DNA of 64,000 nt from Echinostoma caproni (taxonomy: Eukaryota; Platyhelminthes; Trematoda; Plagiorchiida; Echinostomatidae): NCBI GenBank assembly GCA_900618425.1, contig UZAN01039536.1:84375-148374 (forward strand), given 5' to 3'. The position numbers were made by a program, and so were the translations under genes. The notes below the pieces were generated by a model that did no database searches, had not been told where the DNA came from, and saw only the letters and a program-made list of their open reading frames with translations. Of this stretch, positions 11,796 to 26,700 are shown one piece after another; within the stretch, counting starts at the first letter, position 1; every line of letters begins with the position of its first letter.

Positions 11796-14700
11796 GTGAG
11801 TGTGATTGTACACATATTTGCGTGTTGAATTTATTGTTTCGTTTCCAGAGTGAGAAACTTGCCCTGTACACCATCTCGAGTATAACGTGTCCGGCTAGGC
11901 TAAGTTTTCTTCGGAAATAGTTGCAAGGCTATGAGAAAACAAATGATTATGAAATGATGCGCCATATATAGTTAGAAGACTGGGATCCAGAGGTAGTTTT
12001 GCGTCTTTGGAATTTGAGTTGTCGCATAGCCAAACAGGCATTTTACGAGTATATTTTTTGTAGTTTGGCAGTTTCATTCACAAGCTGACCAATAATGTTT
12101 GCTTGCCTTGGCATTAGACCCCAATGTCTGTCTCCCCCCTCTTTTGTTATCCAGTGTATGTTTCTACAGCTAATCAGCAAATGCAACTTGAAACACTGTT
12201 GATTTTGTCTTCTACTGTAAAACAAATCAGGGACTTGTTTTTCTTATCACCCGAAGAACTAAGATGCAATGCTTGTCTCTCTTACCGTGTCTTTTCCCGT
12301 TCTGATCAGTAAATGCACTTAGCTGAACCCGTTACGTGACTAGTGCAAGCACAGAGTTAGACCGCCATACTCCAAAGCTATTTAAACTGATTCAGTACTC
12401 GAACAATCAGGGCAATGTTTACAATAATTTGGAGCAAATAATGCATAAAGGAATGAAGTATAGTGTGAAAAATATAACGAAGTCAACATGAAGCGATGGG
12501 ATCAGGCGATCTGCCTTCCCTTGAATTATTGAATGTTTTCTACATTGGGGAAGTGTGTACATCTGTAACTTGTCCTTCTGATTCCACACTTACCAAAAAG
12601 AAGTTTACGAAAGCACACGCACGCATACATGTACCTCTTTCAATGTATCACTGGTCACCGGCTCGAATGAGCATCAGGTATATTGGACACGGTCGTTTGA
12701 GCCCATCTAAATGGCGCACGATTTGACAAATTGAACACCATCCTGCAGTCGGTTGGGGTGTGTGAACATAACACCCAACAGGATTTGGCTAACTAAAGCC
12801 GACGGTTGTAAAGTGAAAAGGAAAGTTAACCCTGTCCAATACGAAACTATAAACCTATTTCTTTGTTACAAAGATCAGTGTATCTCAATCTATATGGCAC
12901 ACGTTCTGGATTCAGACATGTGGGAAGTCTAATAATAATGAAACGACAGAAAGGTCAGTGATAAAATCATAAGATACCACACAAGTGAGGTTGTAAACAT
13001 GTAATCTGCATATTGACTCTGAACAATGGAGGGGTGATGATGCATAAGGATTTTGGGAAACGGTCAGTGAAACCCATGGAATTGGAAGTTCTGGTGACAT
13101 CATAAGGTAAAACTAATTATAAATTAGACAACAAAATGTTCTACCGAGAACAAAAGTAAAAATGAATATCAACTACAGTGATTTTACTGGTACACTGTAC
13201 TCTCAATTTGAATTCAGGGTTCCATATAAACGTATCAATAAGGCATATTCCATTCACTTCAAACAAGTTATCTAATGAAAAGCAAGAACATTCTATTGGA
13301 TGAACGATTTGCCAAAGCTGATTTGTTATACACGACTGATTATTAGACACGAGTAAATTCCCGTTCCACCAAAAAGTATCTGTTGTTTTGTTGTCCAAGA
13401 TACAAAGCAATCGAAATCATTGTTTCTCATATTTTGAGACGAGTTTTAGACAATCCATTTGTGAAAAAATCAGAAACCTCGCTGATCGCTGCCAACACAT
13501 TTATATTGCCTGCGCTCGATCAGCTGATCTGTGAAGCCACTCGTCTGTAAGCGCTTCTTTCTACTTGCCCTTTGGTGGACTACAGCTGATTTCCATGGAA
13601 AGTTAAAGTGACCGCCAATTATCTGGTTCGTTCATGGTTAATCGGATGACTGAAAAACTGTGAAAATCAAAGCTTTTGATTTTGTTTTGGCTATCGACTT
13701 ATATAGTATACAAACTGCAGAAGTACAAATAGCGTTTACATGTGAGTTTTAAACTCCTTGAGGCTATCAGTCTAGGAGCAAATTGATTGGTTAATAAATG
13801 CAAAATATTTTTTGATTAGTATTATGAAATTTTTCAGTAAAAAATTCTGTTTAGTAAAATCGTACAATCGTCTTAGTGATAGCAACGTGTTATGGTGAAA
13901 TGAAAACCGATTATACATTCGAAATTTTGAGTAAAGTTCCATTCACTGAAGGCTTAGTTTTTTATGCATACACCACATGTTCCTTAGCACCGAAAGAGTT
14001 TTATCAAAATTGCCATGACGAAAGTCCCAGAGGACTAACCAGATGGTGAAGTGATTTGCGCCTGCGGTGGCCTGGGTTGGAATTCCAGGGTACACATTAT
14101 CGCCCGGAGCCAACGAAACTTACACAATGATATCCCTATTTTCAAATTCCCTACCGGTATTCAATAAATATTCCTAGGCAAGCGATTCTGTTCGTAATCG
14201 ATTGAACGTCCCCAAAATAAAGGAATAACAGCTTATCCTACTTTTACGCTGCAATATGTTTTGTTGTAGGACTGGAGTATTTGAACAAATGCAGTCGAAG
14301 AATGTAATACGATTCTAATGGAGCGATCACTACGGAGTTCGAAGAAAAAGAAAACACTAACGTTTTTGGTAACGCAATTGGTTCAAGTAGTTATCTTTTC
14401 AATTCGTGAACATCGCTTCATTTTTTCTGGTTCGAATAATAAAAGAACCGATTGAGCATTATTTACTTTCTGGTTATATTTTCCGTGCTTTCTTGAAGAT
14501 TGAAATTAATAAGGCTTAGGTGGGAATTTTGAACAGTTTAGACACTTTCTATATCAATCGAATTATAAGGAGGTCCTCCATAAATGTGGTAATGATTTTA
14601 AGAGTGGTATTTGGATAGAGAAGAGGTATTTAGGAAAGAAAACCTCATATAAGTTGTAAATATATGCTTCAGTACGTAGAAGCATCCAACCATCGATGTT

Positions 14701-17700
14701 GGCTAGTGTCAAAGGTTTACGCATACCCTAACTGGTCAAAACATCGGTCATAGGGCATAAAGTTTGGTTTACGAAAAATCGCTTTTGTGTATTCGGAAAA
14801 CGTGCTACCATCCCAATAAACGCAGTGATCGCCAGCAGTCCGGCCTTCTGTTGCGAGCGATTGCGGACCAATTTACTTACATGAAGTGGAGAATATCATG
14901 TCTTCCCGAGTTTCTTTCCCAAATAAGTCCTTTTACTGCTACTGATTCCCAGCCTTCGTAGATTCTCCTGTGCATAGCCGTATGGCTTGCAGTTATTCCC
15001 TTTTGATTTGGCCCTAAATCCATAACACGAGGAAACTGACATTTCTGAACTACAGTTTCATCTCATCAATCCAGGTCGGCACCAATGGTAAATGTTATTT
15101 CTCTGCACGAAACGCGTTTATGTGACAATTATGATTATGGTGATCCCCCCATGGATTGGTCTCATCTCAGCGATGTCGTCCTCCAAACAGCGACGTTGTT
15201 TCGAGATTTTCATTCTAAAATGCAACACACCAGTCCCCTTCTATGCATGCATCAAGCGCGATCAATTACACAGAGGTTACCATTAGAAAATATTTTTAGG
15301 GTCTGACCAGGGGAAAAGAAGTTAAATGCACTGATCCTAATACCAGACGATAGGGCAATGATTAATCGATATTGGTTGATGTGTACGTGTGCGTGTGCGT
15401 GTGTGTGTGTGACCGATGCAATAACGCCCAGTGTTTGTCCTTGGTCATCCAACTGACCGCCACGATGACCGTTCATGTCCAGTGTTTCATTCACCGATCG
15501 ATAGATAGGAAGGAAGTGCTGACGGTGTGGATACCGATTTACCGAGACTGAAACGGAACAGTCACCGACATTTTTGCTGACCAGGCGTAGGTGGTATCTG
15601 ACTGATGATTGGGATTTAACGCACAAATATTGCACAGATCTAAACCTATTGTCGGACAAAGAAAACAATCCGGGATGGAGGAATGGGAAGCGACAGTTTT
15701 GGTGTTTAGATCAGAGTGCCAATCATGAACAGTGCACTGATCTGCCACCTCAATCGCCGAACACTACAACGAAAGCCTATTTTTGTTTTATAGACCCAAG
15801 CAATCTGGAATCTAGTCGAGGAATTCAGGTACGTCTAGGGAAGGTGCTAAATTTACCTAATCGAAATAAACAGTTTAGTCGTAATGATTTATAAGGAATG
15901 TGTATGTGCTTGGGTCTTGGTTTCCAGTACTTTCCCATCTTGATCGATTGGGTTTATTGAAGTGCACAAAACCGAAAATGCTGGTAAAGAAATCATACGT
16001 CAGAGAAATTATCCGTCGTAAAACTACAATTAGTGCAAGAATGTACTAAACATCTTTACTGAGGATTTTCTGTGTAACTTTGAAAGTTTATTCATTTTGG
16101 CGGGTTCATCAAGCTGGAACTACTGTTTACAGATGTTTCACAGCAAGGTTAGGCACCGTCCATCGTGCAACTNNNNNNNNNTTTCTCGGAGCGGGGAGGG
16201 GTGCTTTTGATCCAGAGCAACAAATCGACAGCAAGACTGGGTCATTACTCAGCAATGAAAGTAGGAAAAAAGAGATATATTGAGAAATATTAAGTGACTT
16301 TAAAATAGAACATCAAAGGCACTGATAACAACATCAAAAATGGATGCACATCCAACACAAGCACAATCTATCTGACCGGTACAACAGATTCTGCGTATCA
16401 ACGAAATTTTGAAAATGAGAATCCGTTTCGCTACGTGGCACGAGACCACGTAAATCTTAGTTATTCTTTTTTCACTGTGAAATACGTTTCGCATATCTGG
16501 GCGTTTTCCAGCTTGTCACCGTTTCTTCTTGATTGGTCAATGTTTTCTTGACTGCAGATTTTCCATCCCATTTCACATCGCAGACTGTCTACAAGGTTTT
16601 ACTTCCCCGTATGGTCCCAGGGATACAGCTTTCCTTGACATGTTAGGTGGAACCTGCAATCGATCGCATCTCCCACACCTGGGATAATCTAACTACATAT
16701 TTGATCCTACTTGCTTATGAACTTTGAGATCTTTCTTTCTCGAGGAAAAATATGCAATTTAACCTGGAATACGTAAAGAAGTTTGTCTTTGTTGAAAATT
16801 ATATTTTATTGTTGGAGCCTTATGTAGTTCACTAAGTTGTCGATTCCCATCGCCAAACCATTGGTTCTTTTGTTGGTTAATTCGGCCGCCCCAATAGCTC
16901 TTTAAACTATTAGGTGTAATGAACTTCTAGTCACTTAATTTTGTTATTCTGTACATCACCAATTTGACGAATAATGGTCTATAAAACCTGTATCAAGGAA
17001 GCGTTGCAAAGTTTCTGGAGAACTAAAATGCTCATTCTACACATGAACTTGTCGACATACACTGGTCTACCATTAACTAGTTAATTTCCATTTCTAACAA
17101 GCTTATACAGATCGTTAGGGGTTTTCCTGTATCCAAGGTTTGGTCTTTTATTCGGTCCAAGATCGTGAATCTTTAACTGTCAGTGGGGGTATTGATGGGA
17201 CAGGAATGAGGGTATACATTTTTGGGAACTCGGGACTCGCTTCACGTTGACGGTTTCTCCATAGCCGATTTACAATTAAGACTGTTGTAGTTCGTTGGAT
17301 AGCTCATTTTGTAAACAAGGATCAACCGCGTTAAGACTGTATAATGCATCTAATTCGTATATCATTTTTATGAGCTAATTTAATCAACATCGAGGACAAT
17401 GATTTTCACATTCGAACTTGCATCACCAAATCTTAATGAGCATCTTCAAGTACGCAAAGCTATCCGACTAAAAGTTCACGCAGTTTACGACTAATCTCGT
17501 TCCAATAAAGTCTTGTAATTGGCTGCAATCTGTGATCTATTTGAGATTTTGACGTTAATCTCACGATAAAACACAAAATTTGTTTACTTGTTTTTACTAT
17601 ACGTGCTATCTTAGTCTACATGGTATCTCTCTGTCATAATCAAAACGCGTCAATTGCGAGTTCTTATTAATCACATCTGCAAACTAGTTTATTTGTGTGA

Positions 17701-20700
17701 GCCTCAAGCAATTTATTATTCATAGCTTGGGCTTGTTTTCAATGTTGATCTGGGGATGCTTCAGGATTATTCCAACATTCAATAAAATGGGCTTTATTCA
17801 TCATACTGTGATTCTGCATCTGAGGTTACCGTTTATTCCACTTGTGTGTTTAGAAGCTTAACTTTTAGTCCGTTTTTTACGGATAATCATTATAAACCGT
17901 GAAATATCCTTAGGTGATGTTGATCAAACTCTGTTGATCACCACCACATCATTTCATGCAACCCAAACTCATCACTGCTGTCCTACTTTCGGTACAGTTT
18001 GCTTCATTCATTGACGTATTGGTTGACCGCCCCCTCCTCGGCACCCTCCTCCGAAAAAGGATTAGGCAATTACGCATTCCAAAAAGGTAGTAACGGAAGA
18101 AAAAAGATAGAAGAATATGAAATGAAAGTTTAATTAACAAGCCTTGGTAATTCTGTATGTGGCCAGTGCTGATGTGAAGATTTCATGTAGACACAAATTT
18201 CAGTTTTTGAAGTGTGCAAAAAGAAAACAGTTTCAGATGAGAGTTTCGTAGCTTGGGTTTGAAATCGATACAAACACAAGTGTTGACTAATCAATTGAAT
18301 TAGGCATTGAAATAAAATTCGTAAGTTTCCGTTAGCTAACGTTCAAATTTCAATCTGTGTCCATTATCCGCTTTTTCCGTAGCAAATCAAACATTTTGGG
18401 GTAACAGATTTTATAACGGAAAATTCGTGACTTAAAAATGACTGCGTTAAAGGGTTATTTTTTTCATTCAATTAGAGCATATAACCGCGTGTAGTGATTA
18501 AAGGTTTCTAAATTATTCAATTCAAGTTTGCAACAGGCTATTATACAACGCTGTGAAAGATCATTCTCGGTTGAACTACACAGGTGCTCAAAAGGCAAGT
18601 CTAGAATACTATAAAAGGGCTGAGTATTCTGCAATTTAAGGAAATAAAATCACAAGATGCTAAACGGATTACGGCGTTTTCTTCGACGTAGCCAAAATCT
18701 CTCTAGTTTAGCTTTAAACAACAGAATACACAACATTGCACGACTGATGCAACAAGGATTAAATAATATACATCACAAATGACCAGTACGTCATTTATGT
18801 GGAAATGGATCAATGAATTCCCCACTGAAGGTGCTATTTCGGGGGCGTGTATTTCAACAAATTCATTATCGCTTTCATTCGGATTATGCTTACTGGCTTG
18901 CATCCAGACCTCGTAGGTATTTCATAAACAAAATTCTCGCATAGGGCTCGGGAGCTTCCAGGACACGATAACCCCTAGGTGTTTGCTTGTGTGTGTATAC
19001 GCATTTGCATGTGCATGTATATCCATGGCAAGGACATTCAGCGTTCCCATATGAATTGTCGATCAATATGCACTATTTAAGCCACTCTCCCTCCCGGACT
19101 GAATGTTAGGAAGCGCACATTCTTTCTTGTGCACCCATACTGTAGGCGAAGGACGGACGGGCTGGAACAGGGCACCGGGCCACCCCAAATGAGAATAGAC
19201 GAAAGAATGTAATAGAAATAGCTGCCGTCCATCGGCTTTCCCGCTCCGCTGTCTGATCGGTGTACTACCCACAATCGTCGTGTGCACCTAACAGTCGCAT
19301 TCGACTGTTTCACGGGGATTGATGGAGGGCGGGCAATCCGAGAGATTGTACATGGATGTGTGCAATGTGGTGCTTCTCACTCCAAGGGTTTAACATTGGA
19401 ATTGATCGTGTTTGTTGTTGCCTCTGTGATGGCTGTTTACTCTCGCCCACAAACTGTCTCCTCGGAATGGCGTGTTTGCGACGTTATATAATTTCGCTAT
19501 TCGCAAGAGTAATTAGAGAGTTTCCGTAATACAGAATGTTGTGAAACAGTTTTCTTGTGCAAATGACAATTGAGCTAAGCATAGGCAGGAAAAGGTTCAC
19601 AGCCTGAAGCTGATTGTAAATCGATATGATGATCATGACGTTCGCACCTCGATGGCGACTATTTAGCAGCATCAAAGTATGTACAGCTCACAATGGCCTG
19701 AAGAAAGCACATAAGATTCAAAGATGGAACGGATCTCGTTGAATAAGTGGACGCTGTGCCCATGCTCATTGACAAAGTCAAATTGTGTACGCCACGACGA
19801 ACAAAACTCAAATGGGAATGTGTTGATAACATTTCATAGAATATGAAAAAACGAGTAAGGATACACAGTGAAGTTGAACACCTGTTTTCGGTGAATTCAT
19901 TCTCAAGTATATAAAATCACGTTTACAGGTCTAATCGAAACTGAAGCAACAGGTCACTGTGAAACACTTGTGTGTTCGTATAGGCAACGGTATTTGTACT
20001 GGACTAAATTTTTTTCCAAATAAAAACAAACAAGCCTTGGTGAGTCTTTATAGCATTGATTTTCCTGATTCGCTTATACTCAGGAGATGGAATAACTCAC
20101 AATGTACAGGATACTCCCATTTCATCAGTAGTGGTTGACCTACAGCATGACGAGTTAGGAGGTAATTTAAGGGGATAGAAAAGATTTTGTTTACAACAAA
20201 TCAACGTTGATAATAACTAGGATGTAAAGTTTATGTATACTAATAGTCGATTGGCCTGCTCTTGTTCTTTAGGACTTTTTCGAGTCTCTTCGGCATGGAA
20301 TCCACCAACTTTGTTATGAAGTCATTTTCTATGTTGTGCTCCATTACGTATCGCACTTTTGCCTCCAGTGTCCAATGTGCAGGCAGCCCATTGACTTCTC
20401 TTTTCAAAATAGAAAACATATTTTCACTCACGTTGAGATCCGGGCTAGTAGAAGGGAGTTGCAATTCTGTCTCTGTTCTCTTCACTGAGATAACGGGAAT
20501 TATTGGTTTTGAGCGCTGCTTCCTTCGTTATGGCGACAACAATACGAACATTCAAAGCTGTGCACAAAAATTACCTTGACTTCAAGGTTGACTTTGATTG
20601 AAATAGTATTTCTCGAATTCATTGAGTTAGATATCAAACATAGATTATTATTAAAAAACCTCATTTATTGTAATTTCCCCGGGTTGTGAAACATTTCTAT

Positions 20701-23700
20701 TTGGTTATTCAATAGAGTTGCTATAATGGATTATATGTCGGATAAAAAAATGCCTCATAGCAAACACCCGAGGTCGCAAGGGTTTATGGAAATCATTTGG
20801 GATAATTCATCATTTATTCCTGTTACAATATACTGCGTTTTCGTACTTGATAAAGTTTGCGTTTTTCATGTTCAGGTCATTTAATCTTAGCAACCAAGGT
20901 CACGCATGTTTAATTGACAATTATGCAGCCTAGAAACTGCTTAGATCCCACTAGACAAGATAAAAATTATTGTCCACACATAAAGCATTAAAACAAGAAA
21001 TAAATATGATGAAACTCCACTTGATCATAGAGAAAATATTTCAGTGCATCACAATCGACCAGTACTGTATATGAAATGAAGTACACTAAGGTCAAATCGA
21101 AAGTAGGCGGGAACCGCATATTTTCCCACCAGTATGTCCCAAAAGGAAAAAAGGAATCGGTAAGATCTTTTGATTGCGTAACCAAAATTAGTGTCATGTG
21201 CACAGGCCAGGTTGTCTCCTGCATAGAGCAGGATCCATCTAATTGGAATTTACTTTACAGGACCAAACTCTTTTGCTAAAACTTTCATTCAAAGAGGATG
21301 AAGTAGCAGACAGGGTCGGTCGGGCTTTATCCCCTGCATTGAAGTCCACCTGCCCTACGTTACTAAAAATCCGATACAACAACAAAGGTGAGCTGCTAAT
21401 GTTGACCTCATCGATGATTCCCTATCGATTCAAGTGCACTTGTGGTGCAACTAACGTAGGTCGAACGACACTGGTTATTTCCATAGATCAAAGAACTCAA
21501 TCTCCACTGTCTTATACATTTTGGAAGTGGGAATATGTAAAGACGATTCCCTACTCAACATTGCAGCGATAGGACAACCAAGTGGAATGCACTCAACCGT
21601 AACGAAATTCGATATCGAGTTTTATCTTAACTTTCGAGAGCAGTATGCCTTCAGATATTATCGATGGCAGAAGGGATTCACATTCTCCACGGCGAAGAGT
21701 GATCCAAATACCTATACTCACCTGACAAAAGAAAATAACTTAAAATAATTAGTTTCGGTTATTCAAATTGAACACTGTACCAACTGGAAGATTTGTAGAC
21801 AGGCTTGATAATAAGTTCATAAAAATGGACCTTCCACCACGTTGTGTTTTTACTAATAACAACGCTTAAAACCTCTTTAAAAGATTTTCTAAAGTTTCTT
21901 AGATGGTTTCTTTCTATTAGAAGGCACCTTAGAGATAATTACTCCAATCCCATGGGATTTCTATGTGTATGTATGGAGTGGGACGTTCGATACGTTTGAT
22001 GTAAGTGATTTATTGTTTTAAGTTTAGACTCTATGGTGAGTGGTCCACTTGGCATTGGGAACGGAGATGAGGTTGTTGTTTTCACATAAGTTTCATTTCT
22101 GTATCAGCGTAATGAAGGATTTGATTTAATTAGATGATGAATCTCGTTATGGACAGAGTAAATGTGGCGCGTAATGAAAAGCTAGGAAGTATTTTACATC
22201 TATTTTAAACTGATTGGGTCTCATTAGCAAGGCAAACACACTAATGCCCACCGAGGAACTTTATGCGTGGAACGTAAGCATGATAGTCATTCGGTCATCC
22301 AGCTGCTGATCAGACGATACAGCGCAACCTATTTGCGAGCTTGTTGCGGATATCACTCAACTAGGTCGAAATAGCTTCCCAGCATTACAGTTAGCGCTTC
22401 AACAGAACGAAATTCACCAAATTGAGCAGTGGAAGTTGTTATTGTAGTTGTGCAATAAGGACTGCATCGGATAAATCGATTACCGCAGCTTCGACCTTTA
22501 TCAAGAATATTTCGTCTTCCAAATGTTCTTTATGGTTCCTTATTTTAAAATCATCTGCCTCTGTGTCCTGTGGGCGATAACAGCACTGTTTTGAACTGAA
22601 AACCGCAATAAAGCAAGTAATGTTCTAGATTGTTTCTTATACAAAGTCTCGTTCTGCCATATAACAGTTTTCAGTAATAATAATATGTCGGCGGAGGCGT
22701 GTGGCACAGCAAACAAGCATTTCATCATTACCGATAGGTCCTAGGTTAATAATACGACTGAGCCCCGATTATATTCAAGACGCATAATATAAATATCGCA
22801 CAAATATCAGTGGGTAAAACCAATAATGTATCTCTTGTGAAATACTTTGTTTTGTGCCAAATAGGTCAAAAAAGAATCCTTCGAATGCCACGATAAATAA
22901 GAGACCATATTGAGCAAGGTGGAAGGCGTTCGAAACGCGCAGGAAACGTCGGCTATAGTATTTCGTTGATCAACTGATTAAAATTGAAGGCTACGACTTG
23001 CTTCGCGCTGATCAAACCCCACAAAATGAACGTCATATATGGTTCTACTAAGACCGCTGCTCTAGCTGTGAAGAAATCCTACCTAACTTATATTCATACA
23101 CAATACACAAAACAGCTCAGTGATTTGTCAGCCTTTCTGGGCGTATTTTGTCTGATATTCTTAAAAAAATTGTTGAGTGTGTTTCCGCTGTTGCTGGCTG
23201 CGTTAACAGGTCCAATGTGAGTTTCTAAGCAATTGGGGTTTTCCGTACTACCTTTCCTTTCCCTATGGGGGGGGGGTATAGAGACCAAATTTTCGTTAAC
23301 CAAATTGAAATTATTTTTCGTGCATTTAAATATGACCCATAGGAAAATCTGATCGCTGCGCTTCCAAACTTCTGTCCAGGCTATCTGAAAACGTCACCAT
23401 GGAAACCGTAAAGGAACAGAACGCATAAGCTCCTTTTGCGTGACCGCTATGCATCCAAATTAATGAACTTCTAATCAGTTGCCTCGACAAACGATCAATT
23501 AATTTTCGATGTTGATATTTCTGTTTGTGTTGAGGGTATACCACTATACCTCAAATCATTTTGTCATGCCTCCCGCTCTCTCATTTTAATTAATCTATGG
23601 AGAAACTGGGTTTTATCTGACCGTTTGAAATAGTTGCACGAAAAGAGAAAAACAGATTGTTTTCTCCTGAATGAGCCATCTGCCAAATCTACCACTGCCC

Positions 23701-26700
23701 ATATCAAGAAAGAAACAACCTGTTCTAATCAGCTTTTTATTGATACCATGCTCAGAGACAAGTACTTTAGTCGTTTGTAGAATATGGTGACAATACTATG
23801 CGGTTAATTACCTGAACCTGCTATTGTCTCGTGTGACATAAATGAGCCAACTTTAGCTTCTGTTGCGTGAAAATGTTTGCTCCCAAAATTACACATATCA
23901 AGCATCCCACAACTCGATCTCCATCCATCTTTCATTGGTACTAAAATAATTCGTTTAAAACTTATTAAATGCTATCAAGACAAAGAAATCTTTTGATCCC
24001 CATGAATGAGACCCACTGCTCGTGAAAACAGGCAAAAACCACCCATCGCAAATAGTTTCGTCCATCTCTCGAAGAGCAGCAGACCGTTGCTCTATCATTC
24101 CTGCCGGCAAGAAAGAGAAAGGAAAGGTTTCATGCGTGTCTCATCCTACAAAGCACTTACGTTGTTCGAGCACGTCGTCATTACCACTCTTTCTTTTTTC
24201 GGCTAACCAGTAGTTAACCAGTAGTAGTAGTAAACAGCGCTCGATAGGAATCACCATCGCCTGCTTGATTCACTCCATTCAATCTAAGATTGATAAAACT
24301 GTAAACCCCCTTATAAATCAACTGAATAAACTATCTCATTATTATAACTAAAACGAATTATTGTCTTCCCCGATTCGTCTAACTGGATGTGTGACTATTT
24401 GACAGATTGATACCAGTTTGCCGATCTTAATGGAATAGGTCTTCTAACAGTTCTATAAATGTAGGTTATATTACCCCTTTTGTTATTGTCTGCTTCTAAT
24501 CAGCCCATGTCTTTTGCACTGTCGATGTCACCTTACCAAATGATCGGACGACGCGGTGGTTAGTGCTTCATTCCATTACACTAAGCCTGTTGACCTTCTT
24601 CCTACGGAGTCTATATCTAACACTAAATGATCAGACGATACAAATCCTGCCGTATGTCCCTGTAAATGTGCTATAAATTCTTTTATCATTATCCGTATGA
24701 CTGCTATTCATGACAAGAAGTCATCTAACCTCAATTTCCATTTTATGACTCGATCACCGAGAGATTACATTGCTTTAAGCACCTGAATGTTTTATTTTTG
24801 CCGGCCAAAAATAGCTGCATCATGTAAAACTGGCTTTTCATCATGTACGCTCTATACGTATGGTTTTTTGTCGAATGATCAAGATCACTAGACTTACTGT
24901 TCGTCAGTCGTCCTACACGGATAATTATTTCATGATTTCATTTTGAATAAACACTCCAAAAATGTGTCTCTAGATTTGAAAGCACTTATTATACAGCACT
25001 TCCGATCAAAACTTATAAAAACTTGCAGCCTCTGACCTTCTGTGGGACTCAAATCTGATCAACGCTTCACCTCATCCGTATCCAACACACTCTCGTTCCA
25101 TACCCATCTACGTTGTCTGCGATAAATTTAAATCTTCAATATTTTTGCACAGAAGCTTATCATAGATCCGTTGTGTCTTATTCGAAAATCGAAAATAGTA
25201 TCGATAGAAATCAGTCCGTACGTGAATTTTATCTTTTTAAATTACTTCTTTATGTAATATTTTATTATCTATTGCACAGCTTTCTTTCCAGAAAAACAAA
25301 TCTGACATAATAACACTTCTCACTGTAAATGGAACCACTATAAACAAATTAAGTTGATTCTTGATTTCAATACCTGAAAATCAGTGGAGACACTACATTA
25401 TCGCTGTTTCCACTCAGATTTTTGTAACCGCAAGTAAAAACGCCTCATGCAATCAACCAGGTAGAAACTTGATTTCAGTTTTTGGGAACCACAGGATTGC
25501 CTTAATATTCAACGATACTGCAGCCTGTTCAATAGAACAGGGCAATTGTTGGTTATCACAAAAAGCATTTAATGGGCACACTGTATGTTCTGATGAAACA
25601 ACTTCCTTTCCATCGCATTTTATGATGACATTGAAGTTCACTTTGAGAGACGGAAAAACAATGTCAGCAATATTCAAACAATCATCATTTTTTCTTGTTC
25701 AGATTACCCATGTTCAGCAATCAGTATATGGGCACACGTCTGGCCTCTCGGAGCCTTCCCCGTTCCGTCAGCTCTGCGGCCTACAACAGTCATGGACCAT
25801 ACTCCAGATTAAACGCAGTGAGTTCCGGCTTATTAGTCATTATAACCTTATTCTGATTACAATTGTTCCATTGGTGCAAGAATTCTGGGGTTTTCCTAGT
25901 TATTCTATCATTCTAATTGAGAAACACCGATCGTGATTTAATTTCTGAGTTGACTAGCTATTCTTTAGTCTCATCTGGAAACATTCCATGGTCGTATCGC
26001 TGCCCATATTTTCATAAAAGTAATCACATGTGTCACAAATATTCACTTTAAGTTTGTTCTCTGAACTCTACATATCTTGATTAAGCCTTATTGATAAGAC
26101 CATCCGAAGGAATCTCCGACATTACGAATTCCCTTGTTGCGGACCCATAGATGTTCCCGAAATGCACATCTTTTGCAAGAATTGTTCTCAACTCATACAT
26201 CCTTATAAAAACCAAAACATCATGCTCAATGGAAGGAAAGAATGAAAAATCAGGTGCAGTCAGAAACCACTTGGTTGGCAGGGGTTACCAATGTAGCTGG
26301 GGGAAAATTGGTCAACAACAGAATCCCCGATATGGGAATTTATTGTAATGAATATCCTCCGTGACACTTAATGTTTCATCTAAAGTGCACATTACAATCT
26401 AATTGAATACAATTCAGAACGATAACATGCATTAGATAAACCTATCCAGGTGAAATCATTCTAATCGCGGTCGATAAAATGAACAAACACTCAAGGCTGA
26501 AAATGTCATGAATTAACATTGTTTTTATTTGAGGGAGAAGGGGGGCAAATGAAATGAACAAAGTTGAATCACTGAGGGGTAAATAGAATATTCCATAAAT
26601 GCACACATGGAAAATTGCCACCACCCGTATTTTTATTTTTCGATCAGTTCTGTGCTTTCAAACACGATATGGTTCAGAACATTTATAACGTGTGATGATG

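Larger units (their letters stand above)
11796..25702 (+). other. Intron of about 13.9 kb with transposon debris
   Basis: No further exon of this gene is required here, because the phases of the flanking exons fit directly. The stretch holds a tRNA-like SINE head near 14.05 kb, a GT microsatellite at 15.4 kb, a nine-base N gap at 16.17 kb, a Tc1/mariner tail at 20.2-20.5 kb, a Penelope fragment at 21.25-21.75 kb and a ten-G run at 23267-23276. The remaining short open frames show no motif that I recognise. Confidence 0.6.

Noticed and set aside
15252..15668. Minus-strand open frame of 138 codons
   Set aside because: It owes its length to the GT microsatellite, which translates as alternating Thr/His/Ala/Val, and it has no splice or motif support.
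25361..25936. Plus-strand open frame of 191 codons as a single gene
   Set aside because: Part of it overlaps the GC-rich exon at 25703-25817, whose real frame is different. The rest has no motif and a composition typical of non-coding AT-rich DNA.
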